Shown here: in pieces, positions 1 to 11,414 of the stretch
Position numbering within the stretch: position 1 is the first letter of the stretch
Layout: every line of letters starts with the position of its first letter
DNA from: Rhynchopus euleeides
Taxonomy: Eukaryota; Euglenozoa; Diplonemea; Diplonemida; Diplonemidae
DNA length: 64,000 nucleotides
Assembly: GCA_963210315.1 (NCBI GenBank)
Contig: OY723291.1
Location: forward strand, 2,046,001 to 2,110,000
Direction of reading: 5' to 3'
Notes under the pieces: model-generated
The model's database searches: none
What the model was told of the DNA's origin: nothing
Seen by the model: the letters and a program-made list of their open reading frames with translations, nothing else
Position numbers and translations under genes: made by a program

Positions 1-1619
1 GAGAAAGAGGAGAGAGAGGATGAAGTGGGGTCAATGGGGAGAGCGGGGAGGGGGGGGGGGGAGGGGAGACCTTTTTGTTTATGAAATCGTTGGCGGAGAA
101 ACATGCGGGGGGTGGTGGGGGTGGGGGGAATGGGGGCGGGCTGTGTGGCGGTGTGGGTGGCGCAGCTTTTTGAATGTGTCGGACCTAACCCCCCTCCTCC
201 CCCTCCCCCCCCCCCTCTCTCTCCCTTTTCTCTCTCTGCGCCGCCATGTTTCCCTCCCCCCAGGTTTACCCCCCCCCCCCCCACCCCCGCCCCTCGGGTT
301 TGGCGCACAAACAACGCCTCATCTCTTTGTTTTTTTGCTGAGGTTTGGTCGCTCTCGGTGGTGCAGAACTGTGCCCAAGTGTGACACCTAATTTGTTAGG
401 GAGTTATCACGGACCGCTTTTCTGCCTTTCTGAGAGCGATTCACCACCCAGTGGGCATGTTTTCAAAAGGCCAAACCGAAGCCGTGGATATGTGTCCGGA
501 GGAGGGAGAGGGGGGGGGGGAGGGGAGGAGGGGAGCGATTAGACCCACCATACGTAGAGAAAAAAAACGGTTGTAGGAAGTACAGAACGTGGTGTTTTTT
601 TTTGCTTTTTTTGAATTTTTCAGAAGAAAAAAAATAGGGTGTGCATAAAGTTGCCTGACTCTCCCCCCCCCAACAACCCCTCCACCACCCCCCACCCCAC
701 CCCACCCCGCCCGCACTTCCAACAGCGCACACACACATCCCACAAACCCAATCAAAAAGCAAATCGAAATGGAAAAGAAAACAGGGGGGGGAGAGGTGAT
801 GTGGACGTCCCAAACCCACCGGGGTTGAAGAATATCCCCAGACCCGCAAACCCGCACTCCCGCCCGTGAGAGATGTGGGTCTGAGTATCTGCTTGCAAGA
901 GCGAGATCTGACAGTGTGTGTCTACGGCTCGAAGTTACCATTCCCACTGTGAGCGAATCGGGGGGGGGAACCTCTCCCTCACGCCCCTCACGCACGACGG
1001 TGTGGTAGTTCGGGGGGGGGGGGCGAGCCTCCATCTTCTTCTTCTTCTTTTCTCACTAAAAAAATATTCCAAAAAAAATATATATCACGAACTGGACATC
1101 ACCGCCACCACCGCCATCACGAATATAGAAATATCTCCGGAAGAAAAAGGTCGCGTGCTTATCTTCTCGACTGCGAAAACACCTGGATGGGGCATGCCTG
1201 AGGAACACTTGTGCCGGGGGGGTCGGAACCCTGCGGCAAACAAGGGTCTTCTGCCTTCCTGTGGGATAGCCGGGGGGGTGCAACCGCGAGGTTATACCCG
1301 CCCCGCCCGAGGGTGTGGCATGTGATATGCTCAGGCATCTTGTGTGTATGTGTGGGGTGGATGAGCCAAGAAGATGTGTGAGGGGGGGGGGGGGGCCTCG
1401 CCCCGCCGTGTGTTGCTGTTGCCCCGCTTGCCGGGGTGTGTTGTAAACACGTTTCATTTCGGGTGGCCGATACGGGGAGAACACGGCTCGCTTTAGGGGT
1501 CTCCCGGATTATGTTGCTGATGGGGCGGGGGGGGCGGAGGGGAGTGACTGATGTCTCCACAATAAATCCGATGCACACACCACTGCCTGGGTCGTGTTTG
1601 CGTCCGGAGGGAGTTTGGG
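1..1619. other. Low-complexity region, no gene seen
   Basis: Long G runs, C runs and CT/GT-rich stretches dominate. The open frames here translate to proline-, glycine- or arginine-rich low-complexity peptides without recognisable domains and overlap on both strands. I see no gene. Confidence 0.6.
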
Positions 1620-1627
1620 CCGTCGAC
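1620..1627. repeat. 8-bp target-site duplication of the hAT element, left copy
   Basis: CCGTCGAC, identical to 2494-2501 on the far side of the element. Confidence 0.9.
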
Positions 1628-2493
1628 CAGAGGCTTAGCTTGGGGGGGGGAAACTCGGTCAGCTGACCGAGTTTCAGCCAAACCCGGAAAAAAACTCGGT
1701 CAGCCCAAAAAAAAAAAGCACAAATTTCCGGGGAAAAAAGCGGATTTTTCTTGGGGTGCAGCAGCACAGGAGGTGAAGCACGCGTGCGAGCGGAACGCGA
1801 ACACCCCATTCTCCTTCTGTCCCGTATTCGTCGCTAGCCTAAGAATAACGTCAGCAGTCTCGAATTCCGTCTCCCGGCAACATGGTGGACACGCAGGTGC
1901 AGGAGGCTCTGGGCTACATCGCTGACCACTACATGGCACCTCTCCCGGGGATCACTGGCGCGTACCCTTGCCCGGAATTCAATGCCCCAGCACACCCACC
2001 GAAGTGGGCACAGGCGCACAAGACTACCCTTCTGCAAGAGTGCCCGGGTGTCTGTTCCGAGATTCGGAGGTTGGGCCTGCGTGATCTGCAGGAGGTTATT
2101 CAGCAGTTTACCTCGGGAAACCTCGCTCTCACGTACCCAGCAACATGCAAGCTACTCCAGCTTGCATCTGTCCTTCCGCTGGGCACTGCTTCTGTTGAAC
2201 GCTTGTTTTCCAAGCTCCGCCTTGTCTTTACCAGGCTTCGCCAACTGAGGAGCGAAAGCCTTGCAACTGTACTCTTTGTAGGCGTGGAATGTCGCGAATA
2301 TTCACAGGGTATCCCCGAAGCCACTCTTGCGAGGTACCTAGGGTACCCCGAGAGAATGGCACCCCCCTCGAGGAGGGGGGGGTGACATTCTTCTGGGTGA
2401 ACGGGGTGGTGGGGGGCAAATCAACTGTGTGTGTACTGTGACCGAGTCTGACCGAGTTTCGGCCCCAACCTCAAAATCCAAGCTAAGCCCCTG
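1628..2493 (+). mobile_element. hAT-family DNA transposon, internally deleted
   Basis: The ends are 16-bp inverted repeats: CAGAGGCTTAGCTTGG at 1628-1643 and its complement with one mismatch at 2478-2493. The element is flanked by a perfect 8-bp direct repeat CCGTCGAC (1620-1627 and 2494-2501). An 8-bp target duplication and CAG-type ends are hallmarks of hAT transposons. Subterminal copies of the motif ACTCGGTCA lie inside both ends (about 1653-1703 and 2442-2455), possibly transposase-binding sites. The element is 866 bp and keeps only the C-terminal part of a transposase, so it cannot move by itself. Confidence 0.9.
1882..2385 (+). pseudogene. hAT transposase C-terminal fragment (dimerisation domain)
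   Basis: This 167-residue frame ends with a recognisable hAT C-terminal dimerisation region. Around residues 95-135 it has the pattern YPATCKLLQLASVLPL followed by TASVERLFSKL and a TRLRQLRSE-type segment, as in hAT family C-termini, where the TAS-E-R-FS motif is diagnostic. Full hAT transposases are about 600-800 residues with a BED finger and an RNase H-like catalytic core. Both are missing here, so I call it a transposase remnant. The start at 1882 is only the first in-frame ATG. It lies inside the inverted-repeat element at 1628-2493, which explains its origin. A residual role as a dimerising repressor is conceivable but not shown. Confidence 0.8.
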
Positions 2494-2501
2494 CCGTCGA
2501 C
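2494..2501. repeat. 8-bp target-site duplication of the hAT element, right copy
   Basis: CCGTCGAC, identical to 1620-1627. The perfect match suggests a fairly recent insertion. Confidence 0.9.
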
Positions 2502-5489
2502 ACCACAAAATAAAGTACGGCATCTCTTGCTATATCGATACCCGGTGCGTTAGAGATTCCGTTGAAGTGCCTCTGCCAACCGCGTGCGTTCCTGTCCTGT
2601 TTTCTCTTCTTCTCGGATGCATATGTTCACTTTCTGTTTTGCGTGGCTGGGTGAGAGTTGCGACGCAGTGTGCAGGCTGGGGAGGGGCAGGAAGGTGTCA
2701 GGGGAGGGTGTGTGGTGTGGGGTGTGGGGGGCGCTGCGTGTGTCAAAAGCTGTAAACTAACCCCACTTTGAGACCGGAAAATTTTGCACCCGCTACAAAA
2801 CGGGCCCCGCTGCAGTGCAGCCAGTGGACGGCCAAGCAAGGAGCCCCCTCCTCCCCCGCCCCTCCCGCCCTCTGTGCCTGCTTCGACTCCACAGTACTGT
2901 CCCCTCTGCAACCGAGTCCTCTGGGTCAGACCCAGAAATCCGCAGAAGAGACCTATCACCCTGGCCGGAGGATGAAGAATAGGGTTGACGTGTCAGCCCG
3001 CCTGAAACCTTGGAACCCCTTGTGCTCTTGGGCTCAGCACCGGCGACCCGTTGGCAGATGCAGCACAGCCATTGGGAGCGAATCACGCTTTGTTCACGTT
3101 TGGTCGACGGGGTTTCAGGCACGGGGGATAAAAAAAAGGTCTGCCGGAGTTACTGGGGGAGTACTGGTGAGTACGCCCCATCCCGCGTGTGCACAGCGGT
3201 GATCACATCAAGAGCAGCTGCGCCCGGTGTGCTCTACACAAAACAGATTCACGTGTGTGCGTGGGGTGGGTGGGTGGGGACTTGGTCCCTCCTCCTTTCC
3301 CCTCCTTTCTCCTTCCACCCCCGCCCCTTACTCCCCCCACGCACACACCAAGCACCACCAGGTGGCGGCACCGCGGCTTGGTCGTAGAGCCGCGTGCACT
3401 CCAGCACGGGGCACGCCACGCAAACTCTGATTTCCGGACACACCAGAGACACACCCAGTGCAAGGGAGGCCATCGGAAAAGGGAAAGGGGTGTGACGAGG
3501 GGGAGAATCTCTCAGAGTAAGGGTTTGGTGGGTTGTTGATTTGGTGGGGGAAAGAGACGACAAAAAAGTATTTTGGGCGTACATGGCCGTCAGGTCGGCC
3601 GGTCGTCGATACTAAAAAAAAGCAGCAATACAGCCCGCATTGGGCTTGTAGACGTAGGGGTCTGTGCGTGTGTCGTGACACAGTGGAGGCAGCATCTGAG
3701 TTCACTCGGCGCAACCTGCACTCCAACAAAAACTATTAATGTGTGTCTGTCTGTGTGTGGTATGCCCCAGCAGGATGCCTGCGTAGGTCAGCACAGCATA
3801 GAATACGCCACCTGTGGGTGGGGGTAGGGCCGACGGGGGGAGGCGGGTGGGGCTGGCCCATTGGATACAGGCCCTGCCCGTGTGGAGTCCAATAGGAGCT
3901 GCAATAGGAGAATACCGGCAATGATCCCCGCCCTCTCCAGCCACTGCCCCCCCCCCCCCCCCCCCCCCACTTCCCTATCTTTATTCTCGGGGGCCTTGGC
4001 TCTGTGACAACGCTGTGCCGGTTTTGCCGCCCGAGATATTGTTGGGGTGGTTCCAGAGGGTTTCAGCACCTCAGAGCGAAAACTTGTGAAGTGCCCGAAC
4101 TGCCCTCCCCCCACCCCCCCCCAACTTGCGGATCAGTTCCGTGTAGTTTGCATGCCGATATCCCCGGGTTAGCCCCTCCTCCCGTCTCCCAATCTGCGGC
4201 AGTGTTAACTTGCTCCGGCTCAGCGCAGCAGCTTTTTTTCCCTCTTGTCGCACTGAGGCTCGGGCACAATTCCCCCAGCCCAGCGGCCAAGATTCTATTT
4301 TATTTCCGGTTCCCTTTTCGTCCCTGACACAACCTAACCTGTGGCGAGGACCCACAAAGGGTGGTATGGGTGGCTGTGCGTCATTTGTTGAAAGTGTGCC
4401 GTGTACTGTGTGGCGTCTCTTGTGTGGTGGTTGGGGTGGTGGAGGTGGAGGTAGAAGCGAGACGTCAAAAATAATAACCCCTCCCCCCAGGTTAGCGCTC
4501 CTCCTGTGGCTAGTGTTGAACCAGAGCTTCTTCAAAGCAGCAGTGCTGCTTCCTCAGCCAGGCCCCTCGAAAGCAAGTCTTGAAAATGCCACGGGTTCAA
4601 CGACAGTCTGCGTCAAAACCCATTGTAGGATGCCACGGCCATCGATGGTGGCCATCGATACCAAGAAATGCAATACAGAGGATGAGCTTACGTGCTGGGG
4701 TGTGGGTGTGGGTGTCGGGGGTCATTGGGCAGCATGTTAACTCTACTTATATTTTTTGCGGCCTCTAGTTGCCTGTCCAATGGAAGAAGGAAAAAAAGGG
4801 TGGTGTCTCGATCCCGGTGTGCAAAACACCGGCGAGATCCTCAGATTTCACCTCTTTCTCTCTCACTCCCTCACCCACACCGCCACCCTCTTTCTTCGAT
4901 CCTGTCCAAGCTAGTCAAGCAGCCGTCGCTAGGGACGTTTTGGATGACGGAAGGCCTCCAACCCCCATAGAGACGCCATCAGGCGTGGCAGCCAGTCAAC
5001 CACCGCGGGTAGTCTCGGATGGTGTATCGGCGATAGTGTCGTGTGCGGGGCGGGGGTGGGGGTTTGCCAGGGGCTGCCCTGTTTGGGTTCGCCGAATGCA
5101 GTTTTATTTTGCCGCAAAAAAATGAAGGAAAAACATGGGTCGGGGAGCGGGGGGGAGGGAAGACCGCCGCCACGCAGGTAACGGCGTTGTTGTGTGGCCC
5201 TGCTTCCCCTAAGTTGCTACTCTCCAAACTGGGGCCTCCCCCTGTTGCAGTGGCTGATGAGGAGCGCCGTGTATGCACGTTCACGATAGCGTGTGCGATA
5301 AGCACAGCCGAAGCTCGCCCCCCTCCTCTTGCGTTTGATGTCCTGTTTGAGGGGCTTCTGCTGTTGAGCCTCGTCGGGGTGGTAATCAGGTTGGGTGTGT
5401 GTCGTTCTCTGTGTTGATGGCACCGTGTCTCGGTGGAGGCCTCACCCCAGACACCCTCAACAGACCACCTTGACAAGGCTTCCGGCACA
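2502..5489. other. Intergenic, no gene seen
   Basis: C-rich and GT-rich simple sequence (for example the long C run near 3951-3969). Several overlapping frames of 60-225 codons occur on both strands, but none has domain-like content or consistent codon choice. The 3' part must contain the 5' UTR and a trans-splice acceptor for RPN13; I cannot fix which AG is used. Confidence 0.5.
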
Positions 5490-6554
5490 ATGGCCTTCGC
5501 TGCGTCGAACCTGTTCGGGGCGCCGCAGCAGCAGCAGCAGCAGGGGCAGGCCCCTGCCCTGACCTTCAGGGCGGGCAAGATGCACAAGACTGGCACCACC
5601 GTGCGCGCTGACACACGGAAGGGGCAGATTGTGATCGTTGGCGACCAGAGCTTCATCCACTTTCAGTGGAAGGACCGTGTGACGGGTGTGATTGAGGACG
5701 ACCTGATGGTGTTCAAGGACGAGGCGGAGTACTTCAAGGTTGAGAAGTGCACCACGGGGCGCGTGTACATCCTGCAGTTCAAGCAGGGTGCCAACGCGGC
5801 AGAGCGTTTCTTCTGGATGCAGGAGCCCAGTGACGAGAAGGACGAGGAGTACTGCCGCCTCATCAACTCGTACATGAAGAACCCCATGAAGTGTGTGCCT
5901 GGGGGTGAGAGCGGCCCGTCGGTGTCCAACCAGCTGGAGCAGATGCTGATGAACGCACGCCGCCCGCAGAACCGCGACGCTGCCCCGCCGCAGCGCCCGG
6001 CAGGTGGCGCCATTGACATGGACACGCTGCAGTCCATCCTGAGTGACCTGTCTGGTGGCAGGGGGGGCGCCCAGGGGCAGGCACAGGGACAAGCGCCTGC
6101 AGCGCAGCAGGCCCAGCAGCAGCAGCAGCAGCAGCGTGCGCCCGACGTGGAGCTGACAGACCTGTTCTCGCAGGAGAGCGTGCGCCAGGTGCTGTCCGGC
6201 GAGCCTGCGTCTTTCGAGCAGCGCCTCAGCGAGCACTTCCCAGAGGGCATCGAGACGTCTGTGCTGGAGGAGATCCGCACGCCACAGTTCCGCCAGTCGC
6301 TGGAGCTGCTGCAGGTATGTGGCTTCACTCTGCCAACGTGTTGCAACATCAAGAAATGGTGGACAGAAAGGTGGTTCATCCGGAAAGCGACATTCACCCA
6401 CACACCGCACACACAGGCGGCCCTGTCCGACCCCAACGCACGCGCGGAGCTGACGCAGGCCTTCCAACTGCCTGCGTCGACGGAAGGTGGGAGGGGTGGT
6501 GTCGACCAGTTCATCCGCTGCATTCTCGCATGGCACGAACAGCAGAAGAAGTAA
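5490..6554 (+). CDS. RPN13: Proteasome ubiquitin receptor Rpn13 (ADRM1 homologue)
   Basis: Rpn13 binds ubiquitin chains on the 19S proteasome and recruits the deubiquitinase UCH37. I start at the ATG at 5490 (MAFAASNLFG), just before the conserved domain. One intron, 6315-6416 (102 bases, GTATGT...CAG), is a multiple of three with no stop, so translating through it would wrongly add 34 residues; splicing gives 320 residues. Residues about 25-130 form the Pru domain, with RAGKM, a KG-x-IVIVGD strand, FHFQWKDR-like core and a FFWMQEP segment, matching the family's F-x-W-x-R and FFWMQ signatures. After a Q/A-rich linker, residues about 220-315 form a DEUBAD (UCH37-binding) domain (DLFSQESVRQVL ... 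FEQRLSEHFPEG). A Gln-rich tract follows the first ten residues. Domain order and length fit eukaryotic Rpn13. Confidence 0.93.
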   Translation: MAFAASNLFGAPQQQQQQGQAPALTFRAGKMHKTGTTVRADTRKGQIVIVGDQSFIHFQWKDRVTGVIEDDLMVFKDEAEYFKVEKCTTGRVYILQFKQGANAAERFFWMQEPSDEKDEEYCRLINSYMKNPMKCVPGGESGPSVSNQLEQMLMNARRPQNRDAAPPQRPAGGAIDMDTLQSILSDLSGGRGGAQGQAQGQAPAAQQAQQQQQQQRAPDVELTDLFSQESVRQVLSGEPASFEQRLSEHFPEGIETSVLEEIRTPQFRQSLELLQVCGFTLPTCCNIKKWWTERWFIRKATFTHTPHTQAALSDPNARAELTQAFQLPASTEGGRGGVDQFIRCILAWHEQQKK

Positions 6555-7377
6555 ACACCGGATCTCGCTCCGATCTCCAGGGGACAGTGACATTCCTTTT
6601 GTCGCCGCCCGCCCGGAAAACCGACTCCAGGCCGTTTCCAGCAACCCTAACACATGCCGCCACTCTTCGGTGTCGACGTGCAACAGCGGAGCGGATACCC
6701 CCCAAACTATGCCAGTGGCTCAGGGATCTTTGGGTGGACCTGGGTTCTCCAGTATCCAGCACAAGAGTTTAAACAGAAGGAAGATGAATGGAGCAGATGG
6801 TGCCCATCTCCACCCTGTGCCCATGGGGTGTTTAGAAGGGTGCGGCATGAATGTCCAACGCGCGATCCAGTTGTTGGGGGCGCCACATTCAGACTGGGGC
6901 TGCCACAGCCCAACAATAATACATAACACAGCTCGCATTCGTCCGAACGACAGCCGCTCACCCCGGAGTGGGCGGGTGTGTGTTGGGACGAAGGCATCTA
7001 CCTTTTCGGCGCCATCCTGCGCTATTGCACTGAATCTAACCCGTGATGTCCTCATCTGACAGACTGTGCTCGATTTGCGCAAAAAAAAGCAAGACCTTTG
7101 GATATGTAAGAAAATGGTACAAGGGTGGGGAAAGGGTCTGATTCATTCGCACCAATAAGACTGAAGCACACACACACACAGTGCACGCGCGCGTGACGAA
7201 TAAATTTGCAACATGAATACGAAACATGGAAGGCCTGCTGCGTGTCACCTGCCACCCCCCCCTGCCTGTGGTGACATGAAACCATCCTTGCCTTGGCGGG
7301 GACACGTGCAACACGCATATGTGCTCCTGTGGGCCCTGCACGACTTCACACTTCACCACCCAGGAGATTACACCACG
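6555..7377. other. Intergenic, no gene seen
   Basis: About 820 bases between RPN13 and the glutaredoxin gene. Open frames exist but none is convincing. A CA repeat lies near 7168-7180. Confidence 0.5.
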
Positions 7378-7740
7378 ATGCACCCGCAGACCAGTCAGCA
7401 GGCGCGGGAAATGCTGCGGCGACATGGTCTCGACTGTGAAGCCTGTGCTTCGCCTGTGCTGATCTTCTCCAAATCGTACTGCCCCCACTGCACGAAAGTG
7501 AAGCGGTTGTTCAACTCTCTGGGGGTGCGCGCCTCTGCAGTCGAGCTTGATCTCACAAGCGAGGGCGGTGCGATGCAGCGCGAGCTTGAGGGGATCTCGA
7601 ACCAGCGCACAGTGCCAAACGTCTTCATCGGTGGGCGCCACATCGGCGGGTGCGACCACACCCTTGCCCTGCATGAGGAGGGGCGCCTGGCAGAGGCGCT
7701 TTCCCAGTGCAACGAAGAAGAGACCAGCGCGAAGCTGTGA
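7378..7740 (+). CDS. Dithiol glutaredoxin
   Basis: A small thiol-disulfide oxidoreductase that uses glutathione to reduce protein disulfides and mixed disulfides. The start at 7378 (MHPQTSQQAR) gives 120 residues, normal for a class I glutaredoxin; the frame stays open upstream to 7213, but that extension is rich in Pro, His and Trp and is probably untranslated. The active site is C35-P-H-C38 within SKSYCPHCTKVKRLF, so both cysteines are present; His replaces the more usual Tyr. The glutathione-binding TVP loop (RTVPNVFIGG) and the GGCD motif (HIGGCDHTLAL) follow in the expected order. The N-terminal 25 residues show no clear targeting signal, so it is probably cytosolic. No intron is needed. 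Confidence 0.92.
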   Translation: MHPQTSQQAREMLRRHGLDCEACASPVLIFSKSYCPHCTKVKRLFNSLGVRASAVELDLTSEGGAMQRELEGISNQRTVPNVFIGGRHIGGCDHTLALHEEGRLAEALSQCNEEETSAKL

Positions 7741-8452
7741 ACGTGTTGCCAGGATCGAGCGTGCCGCCCTTCCTCGAGTCGAGGCAAGCGGGGGTGTGAC
7801 CGGGTCTTCCGGTTGTCAGGCGTCCGAAGCCTGAATAGAGCAGGTCCCTGAAACGTGTGCATGCTGAGTCCCTCTGGATTTGGAATCGTAAAACGTAGAT
7901 ATAATACACTGCGCCGCGGCTGGGGCGTGTGTTTGTTCGAAAGCGATGAGAGGGCACGGCAAGCACAACCAGTCCAGTCTGTTTGAAGACACTGGCATTG
8001 CGTGTGTGATGGTGTTTGCCGGTCTTCCACCTTGCCCCCCACGCCCTGCATGTCCACAAGTCCCAACGTTCCCAACGCCACAGGTGTGTTGACCTCCAGG
8101 CGAGGTTCTTCGCCTGGTTCAGGATTCGTCACCCCCTGAGCCTGCTTTTTGCATGCCGATGAACAGCCATCGCATGCGCCAGGAAAATGCCTCTGAAAAA
8201 GCCTCCGAACGAAGCGATTGTTTCAAATGTGCGTCAACGAAAGGGTGTCAACGGCATCTCCCTCCCCCCCAGACTATAACAGCTCTATCGGACTGCCTGA
8301 CGTTTTTGTTTTGTCAGTTAGGCATCGCCGACCCCATCACCAACATGCAAAGCTTTGCCGTCCTTGCGAACAAACATGCCACGCCACCCAACCCAGGCGT
8401 GCCTCAAGGGGAACAGAGTACACAAGACTAACCTCAAGGAAGAGACTCTCGC
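7741..8452. other. Intergenic, no gene seen
   Basis: About 710 bases. Frames on both strands lack recognisable content; the region presumably carries the 3' UTR of the glutaredoxin gene and the trans-splice acceptor of the next gene. Confidence 0.5.
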
Positions 8453-10085
8453 ATGCCAGCGAGACGGCAGAACGACCCCACCAGCGACAAGGCCCTGCAG
8501 GGGTATGTGGAAGAGGTCTGCTCGCTAACGAGCGTTGCGGCGCTGAAGAATGCGACCGCCGCTGCACGCCTGGAAATAGTGCTGCGCCTGGAAGAGGTTG
8601 AGGTATGTCCACACGCCAACGCTGCGTGGAGAGGATTATTCGGATGGGCTGGGGCGGCTGGGGCCTTGTATGTCGATCATTGCGGCCTCCTCGGCGTTGG
8701 GCGCGGCTGCCATAGGTGACCTAACCACTGGCACACATACATCACTCCCCGTTGCAGAAATGTGTCGACACGCTTGGTGTGTCGCCTGCCAAGGAGCATG
8801 ACCGCGAGATGCTTGTATCCGAAATCCGCGTCTTGCGGAACCACCTCTCGACCCCGCATGCGATGCTGCTGGACGACATGATCCAGGATGACGATGAGAG
8901 CCCGCTGCTCACTCTCCCGAAGAAGGCGGCAGGGGAGGACCACCCGACGTCTGCCACAAAGCGGCTGCGGCGTGCCAACAGATGTCATGTTCTTGGCTTC
9001 GCAGATGGGGAGGTGCGGCAGTACATCCAAGGATGTCGTGGGAAGAGCAGCCGCGTGCACGTCAGGAGCCAGAATGCGAAGAGCACAGCCGAGGCAGTCC
9101 TGCAGCAGCAGCATCTGGCCAGCAACGCTGCCCGCCCCGTGAGCAGCTTCCAGGACATGCTGGCAGCGGCGCAGAAAGCGCAGTTTGGTATGTCCTGCCT
9201 CGTGTGACATGTGGAGAGCAGGTGGTGTGCTATGTCGTGTGTCACTGTGTGCACCCCACACCTCCCTCAGGTACGCACCAGCTGTTGCACCAGCCTCCCG
9301 ACCTGCTCGACATGGTGGTGCTGTCCGGCGGGGCAGTGCCGCCCAAGAAGCAGGTGGAGCACCAGCCGCCTGCCGATATCGTGAACATCGGGAGCCGCCC
9401 GCTCTTGCGGAAGGGCATGCGGCAGGACCAGATTATCCTCAGCAGCAGCCTCGACATCGACGAGGACCAGCTCAAGAAGGACATCCAGCGCGAGCTGCCG
9501 AATGTGTGCGATGTCGAAATACAATACCAGGAGGACGTCAGCACACCAGGCGCAGTCAGCGCTGTGCTTGTGTTCTCCTACTCAGACCCGGTGTGCATGA
9601 AGGCGAAACCCGACCCCTTGGAGGAACGCATCGAGGTGTTACCAGACACACAGGAGCTCCCCTCGATCAACGCGGGGAAGGAAGGGAGGGCATCCAAGCC
9701 CAACAGCGACGATGGTCACGAGAATGGACCGATGTTCAGCAAACTCACAAACGGGACCTTTGCCAAGCTGGCGCCTTACGACAACGCCGCTGTGCCGGCT
9801 CAGGAGGTGAAGAAGCCGAGCGAGGTGCGCGTGAAGCCTGCTGTCAAGGCGCAAACCAAGCAGTCCCTGATCATGGGGTGCACGAAGGTCGAACTGGTAT
9901 GACTGAGCTCAACAGAACCCACCATCGACACCTGCCCAACCCAACCACCCAATCAGATGGCTTACGTCGTGATCACGTTTGTCTTCGTCGTTCCGATGAT
10001 GTTGTTCTGGTATGCAACGCTGCCCTCTTGCCCGACACACCTGCCCCCTTCCCACAGCTGCTGGATCATCAAGCTGTTCTTCTGA
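8453..10085 (+). CDS. Tail-anchored membrane protein of unknown function (five exons)
   Basis: I do not recognise the family. Exons are 8453-8602, 8758-9187, 9271-9896, 9957-10009 and 10058-10085; introns start GTATGT, GTATGT, GTATGA and GTATGC and end in CAG. Phases agree at every junction and give 428 residues. Reading straight through would stop at 9902, inside intron 3. Splicing instead adds a last segment, MAYVVITFVFVVPMMLF plus about ten hydrophobic residues, ending the protein in a single membrane helix with almost nothing after it. That is the architecture of tail-anchored proteins of the ER, mitochondria or peroxisomes. The N-terminal half is predicted helical and charged with a Q-rich segment (about residues 165-180); the middle has PPDLLDMVVLSGG and a DIDEDQLKKDIQ stretch. 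It resembles the layout of a SNARE-like or adaptor protein, but no diagnostic motif is visible. Confidence 0.75.
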
Positions 10086-11402
10086 GTGATGTGGTCTTGA
10101 GCGGACGCCCTCAATGTGTTACCACTGCGTTGGCCTCTGCAGTCCGCCAGAGCAGTTGGCCTGCTCTGAGCTGCCTCTCCGATAGCATCCTTGTTTGGGC
10201 ATTGTCTCGGCAGAAAGCTACGCAATCAAACTGCGAACCTGGCTTCTTTTCCACATGCCCTGTTTTGGTGTATTCGTTCTTCTTCCCGCTGCCGCGGGAA
10301 GAAGAACGAAGAAGAAGAAGAAGAGTAAAGGACAAAACTGAAACTCATCCCCCGCCAACACCGCAACAACAAGACACGCACGTGTCCCCCCGCCCCCTTC
10401 CACCCCCCACCTTCACCCAACACACCTAATCTGCTTAACGGTCTGTTCCTGGTCGGTATTTATCTGTTTTTACCCCTCCCCCACCCTTGCCCCATGCCTC
10501 TGAGGCGGGACTCGTGGCACAGTATGTCAGCCCGAGCCAAGCTCCTGCGCAGCTTGTGCCCTTCATTAGGGCGGGGACAGTAAAACGAGGGTGGGGTTGG
10601 GTGGGATGGGGCCTTAGTTGCACAGGGGTGGCCCATCCCCTTGCACCCACCCCCACCCCGCCACCCTGGGAACCCTCCCTCACTGCATGTGATCGGAAAA
10701 CTCCTCGTGAGGTGGCGTTGCTACTTTGCGCTCAAAGTCATTTGGGAGGGCCTGTGTGTGGATTCCCGCATTGATTCCGCGTGGAGGTGCCTATGCGCGT
10801 CTATGTGCCCTGCACCCATGTGTTCCAAACCGTACGCTCTTCTGTCGTGTCGTGTGTCTCTGTCTGGGGTGTGGGCTCCAGAGAAGCCCGTGCTTTCCCC
10901 AGAATATGCACCCAGGCTGCACGCCTCCATGGCTGGAGCCCGCGATGTGTTTCGTGTGTTGTTGCAGTGGAGATCGCATCAAAGAGCGAGTTGCTCGGTT
11001 CGATCACGTCTGCTGGCGCTGCGGTTCTGGGTCTTCCCGCTGCCAAAAAAAGGTCTGGAGAAGGGAGTGTCGTGTATCGATGTGTGGGTGCGTTACTCCT
11101 GACCGGAGTGATGCCCCAATGAGATTGCCGTGTGCGTGTGTCAGTGTTGTGGCCTCATCTGCCAGTCAGAGGCTCGTCGGCAAGGCTCTCGCCCTGCCTT
11201 CTTGGTGCCGCCGCCAAGGTGTATTCTTAAACGCGTTCTCTGGGTGTGGACGACACGCCTGCCGCTTAGTTCCCTTGCCACCACCTTAGAACCCACTTGC
11301 ATACCCACGACAACCACACCCGTTTGAGTTGTATTCCTGTACAGCTTTCTGAGGACGAGGGTGGCGTGATTCTTTTTCAAACGTCTCTGGGCAGGCTGGA
11401 CC
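10086..11402. other. Intergenic, no gene supported
   Basis: Contains a perfect hairpin (10275-10308) and GA-rich repeats just downstream of the tail-anchored gene. Overlapping frames between 10640 and 11330 are Cys/Arg-rich and inconsistent; I do not call a gene. Confidence 0.45.
10275..10308 (+). other. Perfect 15-bp hairpin with 4-base loop
   Basis: CGTTCTTCTTCCCGC, loop TGCC, then the exact complement. It lies 190 bases after the stop codon of the tail-anchored gene, probably in its 3' UTR. It could be an RNA structure in the transcript or a small foldback; it is followed by GAA repeats that partly extend the purine strand. Confidence 0.6.
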
Positions 11403-11414
11403 TATGTGTGTGCG

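Noticed and set aside
2505-2520. Second spliced-leader fragment (word GTACTTTATTTTG on the - strand)
   Set aside because: Only about 11 bases agree with the leader and the rest is unrelated.
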